Shown here: in pieces, positions 1 through 5,861 of the stretch
How the letters are laid out: each line of letters opens with the position of its first letter
Numbering within the stretch: the stretch's first letter is position 1
Assembly: GCA_039714855.1 (NCBI GenBank)
Contig: JBDLIL010000037.1
Coordinates: 1 to 10,270 of the forward strand
Source of the DNA: JBDLIL01 sp039714855
GTDB lineage: Bacteria; Patescibacteriota; Microgenomatia; UBA1400; PJMF01
DNA: 10,270 bases
Reading direction: 5' to 3'
The notes under the pieces: generated by a model
What the model saw: only the letters and a program-made list of their open reading frames with translations
Database searches by the model: none
Told to the model about the DNA's origin: nothing
Program-made: the position numbers and the translations under genes

Positions 1-1
1 A

Positions 2-2581
2 GGTGCTCACTTAATTACCGTAAACGATTATTTGGCAGAAATTGGTGTGGGCTGGATGGGACCTGTTTATCACTTTCTGGGTCTAAAAACCGCCGTAACT
101 ATTCACGATAAATCTAAATTTTATAACCCTGATATTGATAGTGAGGAAAAGGGAGATGAAAGATTGGAACACTTCGAAGAAGCCCCTCGAAAAGAAGCTT
201 ATATGGCGGACATTACTTATGGCACCAATAATGAATTTGGCTTTGACTATTTGCGAGATAATATGGTGCAAGATTTATCACAAATGGCCCAAAGAACCAA
301 AAATGCGCATCAATATGCTATCGTCGATGAAGCTGACTCTATTTTAATTGATGAAGCTAGAACTCCACTGATCATTTCTGCGCCTGATTCTGATTCAACT
401 TCAAAGTACTATGAGTACTCCCACATGATTAAATCCCTGACTCAAGATCAAGACTTTAAAGTAGATGAAAAAGCTCGCAGCGTCACTCTTACAGATCTTG
501 GTGTGAAAAGAATAGAGCAAAAGCTTAAAGTCAGTAATTTATATGAAGAAAGTTTTGACACTATTCACCACGTAGAATCTGCTCTAAAAGCCAAGGTTTT
601 GTACTTGCGCGACAAAGAATACATTGTTAGAGACAATCAAGTAATTATTGTTGATGAGCATACTGGCAGGCTTATGTTTGGTCGTCGTTATTCAGATGGA
701 CTTCATCAGGCTATAGAAGCCAAAGAAGCTGTACCTATACAGCAAGAGTCTCGCACACTAGCCACCATTTCTATTCAAAACTATTTCAGAATGTATAAAA
801 AACTTTCTGGTATGACCGGTACGGCAGCTACTGAGGCTGAAGAGTTTAAAAAAATCTATGATATGGATGTACTTATAGTGCCTACCAACAAAGTAATAAC
901 TCGTGATGATAGATCGGACATAGTTTATAAAACAACTTCTGCCAAATACACTGCCATTGCTAGTCATGTGACTGAAATTCACACTACCGGCCAACCTATT
1001 CTGATTGGTACTCGTTCCATTGAGCACAATCAAATTGTCTCCAATTTTCTAAAAAGAAAAAAGGTTCCTCACCAAGTGCTAAACGCTAAAAATCATGAAA
1101 AAGAGGCTTTTATAATTTCTGATGCCGGTAAAAAAGGAGCCATTACGGTAGCTACCAATATCGCTGGCAGAGGAGTGGACATTGTTTTGGGTGGAGCCAA
1201 GCCAGAACTCAAAGAATTTAGAAAAAAAACTAAATCCAAAAAAATAAGTAAAGATGTTGCAATGCAACGTCTCTGTAAAGAACTCAGTCTCCCTCCATCT
1301 ATTAATCCCAATAATTACAAGCTAAAAGAATATGCCAAAGCCTTAGATAAGTGGCAAAAGAATAATCAAGAAGTGATCAAAGCTGGCGGACTTTATGTAT
1401 TAGGAACAGAAAGACATGAATCCAGACGAATTGACAATCAATTGCGAGGCAGATCTGGCAGACAAGGCGATCCTGGCGTTTCACAATTTTATCTTTCACT
1501 GGAAGATGAAATTATGCGCATTTTTGGTGGGGAACAAATAAGCAAACTTATGGATTTGCTAAAAATAGAAGAGGATCAACCCATAGAACATAGCATGGTG
1601 GGCAAAGCTGTCGAATCAGCCCAAGTAAAAGTAGAAGGCTTCTTTTTTGATCAGCGCAAACGTCTAGTAGAATTCGATGATGTCATGAACACCCAAAGGG
1701 AAATAGTCTACAAAAGAAGGCGCCGCCTACTAGAACTCACATCAGAAAAATCTTCTCCAAACGTGGAGAAGAAACCAAATTCTGCAAAGCAGAATGTGAT
1801 AGATGAGGCAAAAGATCAGTCGCTTCGTGAACAAATACTCTCTTATGTTCATGATGATATTCAATCGGCTGTAAGTATGCGGGCACCAGAACAGTTTACC
1901 GATGAGGAGTTTGATGCCATTATAAAAGAATTCGTCAAGATCATCCCCTTCGATAATAAATCTCAAAAAGAGCTACTTAAAAAAATCTCCGACTACAGTT
2001 CAACCGAAGAAATAACAAAAGAGCTTTATAAATTAGCAAAAGAAACATACTCTGCCAAAGAAAAAGCTACTGGCAGTGAATCTATGAGAGTCTTGGAACG
2101 CATAGTAACTCTTTCTACTATTGATGAAAAATGGATGGACCACTTAGACGCCATGGATAGTTTACGCGACGGCATTTGGCTTAGAGGTGACAAACAAACT
2201 GTACTTTCTGAATATAAGAAAGAGGGCTTCAGCATGTTTGAATCTCTCATGGAGAGCACAGAATCTACTATTGCTAGCCGCATATTTAGAGCCCAAACTT
2301 CTCAACAACCCATTAGAGTGCAAGCAAGAGAAATGCGCGAAGAAAAAGATGATATCCACGAGTCTCTAAGCAAAGAAGTGCAAGATGCATCTGTGCCAAA
2401 GCCAAAAACTCAAGGTGATTTAGGAGATTTGGCTGCAGCACTAGGTAAGGCAAAAGGCGGCAGTAAAGCAGACCGGGGAAGCAAAAAAATAAAAATTGGT
2501 CGTAACGACCCTTGCCCATGTGGTAGTGGCAAAAAATATAAAAAGTGCGGTCTTATTAAGGCAGCCAATCATAAGGGTTAA
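2..2581 (+). CDS. secA: Preprotein translocase ATPase SecA (5' end outside window)
   Basis: SecA is the ATPase motor that pushes unfolded preproteins through the SecYEG channel at the cytoplasmic membrane. The frame is open from base 2 and already reads GAHLITVNDYLAE, the family's motif Ib region. The true start and the Walker A loop therefore lie upstream, and roughly 120-130 residues are missing by comparison with E. coli SecA. A TTG at 32 is only an internal Leu. Visible motifs are TYGTNNEFGFDYLRDN (from about 218), the DEAD box VDEADSILIDEAR (DEAD at 326-337), ATNIAGRGVDIVLGG (1151-1195) and QLRGRSGRQGDPG (1439-1477). The C-terminus is the zinc-binding tail GRNDPCPCGSGKKYKKCG, with Cys codons at 2513, 2519 and 2546. 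The usual fourth ligand (His or Cys after the last Cys) is Gly here, and a His four residues from the end might substitute. About 25 extra residues encoded around 1740-1805 carry two palindromes. The stop codon overlaps the next ATG by one base (TAATG), so the two genes are probably cotranscribed and coupled. Confidence 0.97.
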   Translation, partial: GAHLITVNDYLAEIGVGWMGPVYHFLGLKTAVTIHDKSKFYNPDIDSEEKGDERLEHFEEAPRKEAYMADITYGTNNEFGFDYLRDNMVQDLSQMAQRTKNAHQYAIVDEADSILIDEARTPLIISAPDSDSTSKYYEYSHMIKSLTQDQDFKVDEKARSVTLTDLGVKRIEQKLKVSNLYEESFDTIHHVESALKAKVLYLRDKEYIVRDNQVIIVDEHTGRLMFGRRYSDGLHQAIEAKEAVPIQQESRTLATISIQNYFRMYKKLSGMTGTAATEAEEFKKIYDMDVLIVPTNKVITRDDRSDIVYKTTSAKYTAIASHVTEIHTTGQPILIGTRSIEHNQIVSNFLKRKKVPHQVLNAKNHEKEAFIISDAGKKGAITVATNIAGRGVDIVLGGAKPELKEFRKKTKSKKISKDVAMQRLCKELSLPPSINPNNYKLKEYAKALDKWQKNNQEVIKAGGLYVLGTERHESRRIDNQLRGRSGRQGDPGVSQFYLSLEDEIMRIFGGEQISKLMDLLKIEEDQPIEHSMVGKAVESAQVKVEGFFFDQRKRLVEFDDVMNTQREIVYKRRRRLLELTSEKSSPNVEKKPNSAKQNVIDEAKDQSLREQILSYVHDDIQSAVSMRAPEQFTDEEFDAIIKEFVKIIPFDNKSQKELLKKISDYSSTEEITKELYKLAKETYSAKEKATGSESMRVLERIVTLSTIDEKWMDHLDAMDSLRDGIWLRGDKQTVLSEYKKEGFSMFESLMESTESTIASRIFRAQTSQQPIRVQAREMREEKDDIHESLSKEVQDASVPKPKTQGDLGDLAAALGKAKGGSKADRGSKKIKIGRNDPCPCGSGKKYKKCGLIKAANHKG
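1751..1795 (+). repeat. Two tandem hairpins inside the secA reading frame
   Basis: The first stem is tcttctcca (1751-1759) pairing with tggagaaga (1764-1772): 9 bp, loop aacg. The second is attctgc (1779-1785) pairing with gcagaat (1789-1795): 7 bp, loop aaa. Both are perfect. They encode SSPNVEKK and NSAKQN in the SecA frame. This low-complexity stretch lies between the conserved block FDDVMNTQREIVYKRRR and the helix LREQILSYVHDDI, where other SecA proteins have a short variable linker. It looks like an in-frame palindromic insertion tolerated at the protein surface. The inserted origin is inferred, while the palindromes are seen directly. Confidence 0.7.
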
Positions 2582-3075
2582 TGATATTTTCAATCACAGC
2601 TAAAATTATCAAAGGCCAAGGTATTGGCTACACCATTGGCTTTCCCACCGCAAACTTAGATAAAATTCCTAGTGAAAAAAAATTAAAACCCGGTGTTTAC
2701 GCAGGACAATGTTGGATCGGTGAAAGATCTCCTCTTGGTAAAGAGGAGACGCCTGATGACAATCAGGCAGAGGTGTTTTTAAACGCAGATAAAACACCCC
2801 ACCCCGCTAAAGCGGGGCACCCCTCTTTAAAAGAGGGGAATATTACTAATGAGAATTACAGTTGTCTTGCCTATTTTGGCCCCCGTTACATTTTTGGCGA
2901 AACAAAAAATGCCTTTGAAATTCATATTTTAAACTTTGATAAAAACATAGTTGGACAAGAATTAACAGTTGAACTTGAGCATTTTATTAGATCTCCTAAA
3001 AAAATTAAAAATTTAGAAGAATTAAAAAAGCAACTAAAAAAAGATAAGAAAACAACGCTAGAATTGCTCAAGTAA
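2581..3075 (+). CDS. Stand-alone riboflavin kinase (RibF C-terminal domain) with inserted segment
   Basis: Riboflavin kinase phosphorylates riboflavin to FMN using ATP in the cytosol. The protein has 164 residues. Residues 12-26 read GQGIGYTIGFPTANL, the family's glycine-rich and PTAN signature, and the usual Arg of GRxLGFPTAN is Tyr here. GVYAGQ follows, then YFGPRYIFGE, and FEIHILNFDKNIVGQ carries the expected Glu of the vEvHllDF motif. The C-terminal helix is LEELKKQLKKD. Bifunctional bacterial RibF is about 300 residues with an N-terminal FAD synthetase; that half is absent and no adenylyltransferase lies nearby. Residues 50-86 are foreign to the family and are encoded by five consecutive hairpins (2728-2838). 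They sit in the loop between two barrel strands, so the fold could survive. The start codon overlaps the secA stop, with AAGGG just upstream as a weak ribosome site. A terminator follows directly. The ribF name is avoided because only one domain is present. Confidence 0.85.
   Translation: MIFSITAKIIKGQGIGYTIGFPTANLDKIPSEKKLKPGVYAGQCWIGERSPLGKEETPDDNQAEVFLNADKTPHPAKAGHPSLKEGNITNENYSCLAYFGPRYIFGETKNAFEIHILNFDKNIVGQELTVELEHFIRSPKKIKNLEELKKQLKKDKKTTLELLK
2728..2838 (+). repeat. Cluster of five consecutive in-frame palindromes inside riboflavin kinase
   Basis: Five perfect stems lie end to end within 111 bases (37 whole codons). They are tctcctctt/aagaggaga (2728-2736 with 2741-2749), gcctgat/atcaggc (2751-2757 with 2762-2768), ggtgtttt/aaaacacc (2772-2779 with 2791-2798), ccccgct/agcgggg (2802-2808 with 2811-2817) and cccctctt/aagagggg (2820-2827 with 2831-2838). 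Loops are 2-11 bases. The first and last stems share the core cctctt/aagagg. The segment has no stop codon and keeps the frame. It encodes hydrophilic residues (SPLGKEET, PSLKEGN) absent from the family consensus. It resembles nested insertion of several small palindromic elements into a surface loop. The palindromes are certain, and the mobile origin is inferred. Confidence 0.85.
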
Positions 3076-3078
3076 TCC

Positions 3079-3103
3079 CTCTCCAATTATGGAGAGATTT
3101 TTT
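3079..3103 (+). terminator. Rho-independent terminator after riboflavin kinase
   Basis: The stem ctctcc (3079-3084) pairs with ggagag (3091-3096). An extra a-t pair closes the loop, and a run of six T follows at 3098-3103. It begins 3 bases after the riboflavin kinase stop codon and would end the secA transcript. An ATG at 3089 lies inside this hairpin, so it is not the start of the next gene. Confidence 0.85.
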
Positions 3104-3112
3104 GCTTTAGGA

Positions 3113-3118
3113 TATAAT
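3113..3118 (+). promoter_or_regulatory. -10 box of prs, leaderless arrangement
   Basis: A perfect TATAAT ends 6 bases before the ATG at 3125. Transcription starting about 7 bases after the box would begin at or next to the A of the ATG, giving a leaderless mRNA. No Shine-Dalgarno sequence lies before the ATG, and no good -35 box is visible. Confidence 0.7.
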
Positions 3119-3124
3119 GAGCTC

Positions 3125-4024
3125 ATGAAATTAATATCTGGCTCTTCAAATCCAAATTTTGCAAAATCTCTAGCTGAAGAACTAGCTATAGAATTGATAG
3201 ATGTTGACATTAATAAATTCGCTAATGACGAAAAACGCATCTGGATAAAAGATAAAGTTAGAGGTGAAAGTATCATTTTAGTTCAATCCTTTTCTCACCC
3301 TGTGGATGAACATATCATAGAAACCCTGCTTTTATCAGACGCCCTAGAGAGACTAGGTGCTAGACATATCAATATCGTCATTCCCTGGATGGGCTATTCT
3401 TTGCAAGACAAGGTTTTTAGAGATGGAGAGCCTATTAGTGCCAAGGTGGTAGCGGATCTTATATCCAATGCTTACGCCAAAAGAGTTTTTATACTAGATG
3501 TTCATAACACTAGCGTGCCGGGATTTTTCTCTCTGCCCACACACCACCTGTCAGCTATTGATTTATTCGCCAACTATGTAAAGGAAAATTATGATCTAAA
3601 AGATTCCATAGTGGCTAGTCCAGACTTTGGCGGTCTCAAAAAAGCCCGTGCCTTTGCAAATAAGCTTAAATTGGACCTAGTAAATATTGATAAACACAGA
3701 GATCTAAGCTCTGGAAAAGTAACCGCTGTCGATATCCAAGGCGGAGAAGTAAGGGGCAAGAATGTTTTATTCTTTGACGATGTTATAGTTTCTGGCGGCA
3801 CAGTAATAGAAGCAGCTAGAATCATGAAAGAAAGAGGGGCTAAGGATGTTTGCTTTTTCTCAACTCACGGCCTATTTGTGAAAAACTCCATCAAAAAACT
3901 GGAGGAGTCCCAAGTGGATAAAATCATAATCACAAACTCTATTTATCACGAAAACCTCAACGGCAAAATAAAAGTTTTAGATGCCACCCCACTGTTTGCA
4001 GAAGAACTGCGAGAGTGGCTCTAA
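3125..4024 (+). CDS. prs: Ribose-phosphate pyrophosphokinase (PRPP synthetase)
   Basis: The enzyme transfers pyrophosphate from ATP to ribose 5-phosphate, giving PRPP for nucleotide, His and Trp synthesis. The protein has 299 residues, close to the 290-320 usual for the family. The N-terminus MKLISGSSNPNFAKSLAEEL matches the family's opening strand and helix. DKVRGESIILVQSFSHPVDE is the VRG/QS block. FILDVHNTSVPGFFSLPTHHL holds the catalytic-loop His region, and FFDDVIVSGGTVIEAA is the PRPP-binding signature. The substrate loop reads GYSLQDKVFRDGEPISAK: the Arg of the usual YxRQD is Leu, and the FRDGEPISAK part is more like archaeal-type enzymes. ATG 3125 is preferred to the in-frame ATG 3089, which lies inside the upstream terminator. 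A TATAAT ends 6 bases before it. It is probably transcribed separately from secA. Confidence 0.93.
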   Translation: MKLISGSSNPNFAKSLAEELAIELIDVDINKFANDEKRIWIKDKVRGESIILVQSFSHPVDEHIIETLLLSDALERLGARHINIVIPWMGYSLQDKVFRDGEPISAKVVADLISNAYAKRVFILDVHNTSVPGFFSLPTHHLSAIDLFANYVKENYDLKDSIVASPDFGGLKKARAFANKLKLDLVNIDKHRDLSSGKVTAVDIQGGEVRGKNVLFFDDVIVSGGTVIEAARIMKERGAKDVCFFSTHGLFVKNSIKKLEESQVDKIIITNSIYHENLNGKIKVLDATPLFAEELREWL

Positions 4025-4039
4025 GCTGATATAATCAGC
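4025..4039 (+). promoter_or_regulatory. -10 box of proS embedded in a small palindrome
   Basis: TATAAT occupies 4030-4035 and ends 8 bases before the proS ATG, so the transcript would be leaderless. The box sits within the inverted repeat gctgat/atcagc (4025-4030 with 4034-4039, spacer ata), which starts just after the prs stop codon. The palindrome could be an operator or chance. No clear -35 box is visible. Confidence 0.6.
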
Positions 4040-4043
4040 GGAT

Positions 4044-5204
4044 ATGAAACTATCCAACTCTAGCTTCAAGCCCCTAAAAAATCCACCTGCGAATGCAGAT
4101 ACTGTTAATCACAAATTGCTTGTGCAAGCCGGCTATGTACGCCAACTCATGGCAGGAGTCTATACTTTTTTACCACTTGGCCTGAGAACTTTAAATAAAA
4201 TTAGAGATATTATTAGAGAAGAAATGGATGATCTTGGTGGACAAGAGGTGCGCATGCCAGCCTTGATTCCAGCTAATAACTTAAAAAAATCTGGCAGTTG
4301 GGAAAATGTAGATATACTGTTCAAACTTAATAGTCAAACCGGTAAAAACTATGGACTCGGATTTAGTCATGAGGAGGTGATTACTCCCTTAGCTAAAGAA
4401 GCAATCAAAAGCTATAAAGATTTGCCTGCTGCCATTTATCAAATTCAGTGGAAATTTAGAGATGAATTAAGAGCTAAATCTGGAATTTTGCGAGGCAGAG
4501 AATTTGAAATGAAAGACATGTATAGCTTTCATGAAAACCAAAAAGATTTTGAAAATTTTTACGAAAAAGTAAAAAAAGCATATTTAAAAGCTTATGAAAG
4601 AATTGGCTTGACAGCCAAAGTTACAGAAGCTTCCGGTGGCAATTTTACTGAAAAAGTTTCTTATGAGTTCATGGTGCTTACAAATGCCGGTGAAGACGAT
4701 ATTCTTTATTGCTCAAACTGTGAGTTTTGTGTAAACACTGAAATTGCCAAAGTAAAAGAAGAAGATAATTGTCCCAAATGTAAAGCAGAAAAACTAAAGA
4801 AGGCCAGAGCATCCGAAGTGGGCAATGTCTTTGATCTGGGTCAAAAGTATGTTAAAGATTTTGATCTTAAGTATATGGATAAAGATGGCTCTCAAAAATA
4901 TCCCATTATGGGTTGCTATGGATGGGGAACTACTAGAACCATGGGAGTATTGGTAGAAAAATTTGCCGATGAAAAAGGCATAGCATGGCCAGAATCAGTC
5001 GCACCTTTTCAAGTTCAGCTGATCGGCTTGCGAGGAGCGGAAGAAAAAGCTAAGGCAATTTATAAATCTCTGAAAAATAATAATATTGAAGTTCTTTGGG
5101 ATGATAGAGATGAATCTCCGGGATCAAAGTTTGCTGCAGCTGATTTAATAGGCTGCCCAATTAGATTGGTAGTCTCAGAAAAGACTGGAGATGAAATTGA
5201 GTAG
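4044..5204 (+). CDS. proS: Prolyl-tRNA synthetase, short form, ended early by an in-frame TAG
   Basis: This class II synthetase charges tRNA-Pro with proline. The open part encodes 386 residues. Motif 1 lies around GLRTLNKIRDIIREEM, motif 2 is WKFRDELRAKSGILRGREF, and motif 3 is GCYGWGTTRTMGVLVE with the conserved Arg. The anticodon-binding domain begins near APFQVQLIGL. The large editing insertion between motifs 2 and 3 of long bacterial ProRS (about 570 residues) is absent. A small Cys cluster, YCSNCEFC followed by CPKC, occupies that zone and may bind zinc. The frame stops at TAG 5202-5204 after EKTGDEIE, but the following codons continue the family's C-terminus to TAG 5274. The enzyme therefore lacks its last strand and helix unless the amber codon is read through. 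It may still be active, since the catalytic core is intact. ATG 4044 is supported by a TATAAT 8 bases upstream. Confidence 0.88.
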   Translation: MKLSNSSFKPLKNPPANADTVNHKLLVQAGYVRQLMAGVYTFLPLGLRTLNKIRDIIREEMDDLGGQEVRMPALIPANNLKKSGSWENVDILFKLNSQTGKNYGLGFSHEEVITPLAKEAIKSYKDLPAAIYQIQWKFRDELRAKSGILRGREFEMKDMYSFHENQKDFENFYEKVKKAYLKAYERIGLTAKVTEASGGNFTEKVSYEFMVLTNAGEDDILYCSNCEFCVNTEIAKVKEEDNCPKCKAEKLKKARASEVGNVFDLGQKYVKDFDLKYMDKDGSQKYPIMGCYGWGTTRTMGVLVEKFADEKGIAWPESVAPFQVQLIGLRGAEEKAKAIYKSLKNNNIEVLWDDRDESPGSKFAAADLIGCPIRLVVSEKTGDEIE

Positions 5205-5276
5205 AAAAATCGCAGTGAAGATAAAATAGAGTTATTAAGTTTAGATGAAGTTTTAAACAGATTTGATTTAAAGTAG
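5205..5276 (+). pseudogene. Detached C-terminal end of proS downstream of the amber codon
   Basis: In frame with proS, 23 codons follow the TAG and include SEDKIELLSLDEVLNRF, then a second TAG at 5274-5276. This is the expected end of the ProRS anticodon-binding domain (commonly a W/Y/F-K-x-R strand followed by an ELLSLDEV helix). The first TAG occupies the place where relatives often have an aromatic residue, so a single TGG-to-TAG change would explain it. The second stop codon lies inside the 28-base palindrome. A true nonsense mutation, readthrough and a sequence error all remain possible. Confidence 0.75.
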
Positions 5277-5300
5277 AGACATGCCATGGCATGTCTCTAC
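5273..5300. repeat. 28-base perfect palindrome (REP-like element)
   Basis: The left half gtagagacatgcca (5273-5286) is the exact reverse complement of the right half (5287-5300), with CCATGG at the centre. It has no unpaired loop and no following T-run, so it is not a standard terminator. It supplies the second proS stop codon and an ATG (5291) in frame with the next gene. The gtagagac...gtctctac ends resemble interspersed palindromes I associate with other bacterial genomes, from memory and unchecked. No transposase lies next to it. Confidence 0.8.
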
Positions 5301-5308
5301 AAATAACC

Positions 5309-5626
5309 ATGATTTATAAAAATCTAATTTTCACAAATCATGCACTAGAACGCATGAAAAAACGCTCTTTGGATTCTGAGGATGTTTATCAAGCTATTAG
5401 CTATCCTGAAAATATATTAAAACTAGAAAAGTTTAAGAAAAAATATATTAAAAAAATTAGAGAGAGAAACATTCAAGTAGTTGTAGCTCCAGCTAAACAA
5501 AATCCCGAACAAAAATTAGTAGTGTCTGTATGGGTGCGGGGTGAAAATGATAAACCAGGTGTTATTATTCAAATTTTTACCAGCTTATTCAAATTTATTA
5601 AGTGGATTTTCAAAAAAATTTTTTAA
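5309..5626 (+). CDS. Small DUF4258-like protein with amphipathic hydrophobic tail
   Basis: From ATG 5309 the protein has 105 residues. Its N-terminus reads IFTNHALERMKKRSLDSEDVYQAI, the pattern of DUF4258-type domains (a His-Ala pair, an R-M-x-x-R stretch, then a short helix). Function is unknown, and some members sit beside toxin-antitoxin-like genes. No partner gene is visible here. The middle is basic (KFKKKYIKKIRER), then comes a strand-rich part (VVVAPAKQ, LVVSVWVRG). The last 17 residues, IFTSLFKFIKWIFKKIF, form a strongly amphipathic, aromatic and lysine-rich segment that could lie on a membrane. ATG 5309 is chosen because the alternative ATG 5291 is inside the palindrome. No Shine-Dalgarno sequence is evident. 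TACAAA at 5298-5303 could act as a weak -10 box for a leaderless message. Confidence 0.65.
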   Translation: MIYKNLIFTNHALERMKKRSLDSEDVYQAISYPENILKLEKFKKKYIKKIRERNIQVVVAPAKQNPEQKLVVSVWVRGENDKPGVIIQIFTSLFKFIKWIFKKIF

Positions 5627-5770
5627 TTAAGCAAAAATTGCAATAAATATTTAGACTTATAGTAATAATTTACTATCACTGGATAACGAACTATATCCTA
5701 ATAATTCAATCTTTTTTAACTATGGTTTTTTCTATCTCAAACTATATATTAATTGTTAACCCGGTGAGGG
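5627..5770. other. AT-rich intergenic stretch, no gene seen
   Basis: No frame here looks coding on either strand. A perfect AT-rich inverted repeat, atagtaa/ttactat (5659-5665 with 5670-5676, loop taat), is the only clear structure. The rest is low-complexity A/T up to the hairpin element that starts at 5771. Confidence 0.5.
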
Positions 5771-5827
5771 TCCCACTGCAGCAGACCTCCTTCTCGCTTT
5801 GCGAGAAAGAAGGCTGTCGCGGTGGGA
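5771..5827. repeat. 57-base imperfect hairpin element upstream of the DHH gene
   Basis: The outer stem tcccac (5771-5776) pairs with gtggga (5822-5827). The inner perfect hairpin is ttctcgc/gcgagaa (5791-5797 with 5801-5807, loop ttt). Between them, short helices such as cag/ctg (5782-5784 with 5814-5816) continue the stem with mismatches. It is GC-rich against AT-rich surroundings, typical of a REP-like element. The inner hairpin matches the one at 9968-9982 with a compensatory pair change. It lies just upstream of the promoter of the next gene. Confidence 0.75.
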
Positions 5828-5855
5828 TTGTGTTGGTGGCGGTACGCTATATAAT
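5828..5855 (+). promoter_or_regulatory. Promoter of the DHH gene, leaderless arrangement
   Basis: TTGTGT (5828-5833) is a possible -35 box, 16 bases before a perfect TATAAT (5850-5855). The -10 box ends 6 bases before ATG 5862, so the transcript would start at the start codon. There is no Shine-Dalgarno sequence. Confidence 0.7.
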
Positions 5856-5861
5856 AACCCC

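Noticed and set aside
2728..2838. CRISPR array or spacer-like repeat
   Set aside because: The five units differ in sequence and length, have no unique spacers of constant size, and are translated in frame.
3089..3124. Upstream ATG for prs adding 12 residues
   Set aside because: It lies within the terminator hairpin and upstream of the -10 box. The family N-terminus begins at the ATG at 3125.
5202..5276. TAG reassigned to an amino acid genome-wide
   Set aside because: rpsU ends with TAG exactly where the convergent gene ends, and the proS remnant itself ends with TAG, so TAG appears to be a normal stop here.
5799..5861. Upstream start for the DHH gene adding 21 residues
   Set aside because: It lies inside the hairpin element and before the -10 box, and the added residues have no family match. 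The motif-bearing N-terminus begins at 5862.
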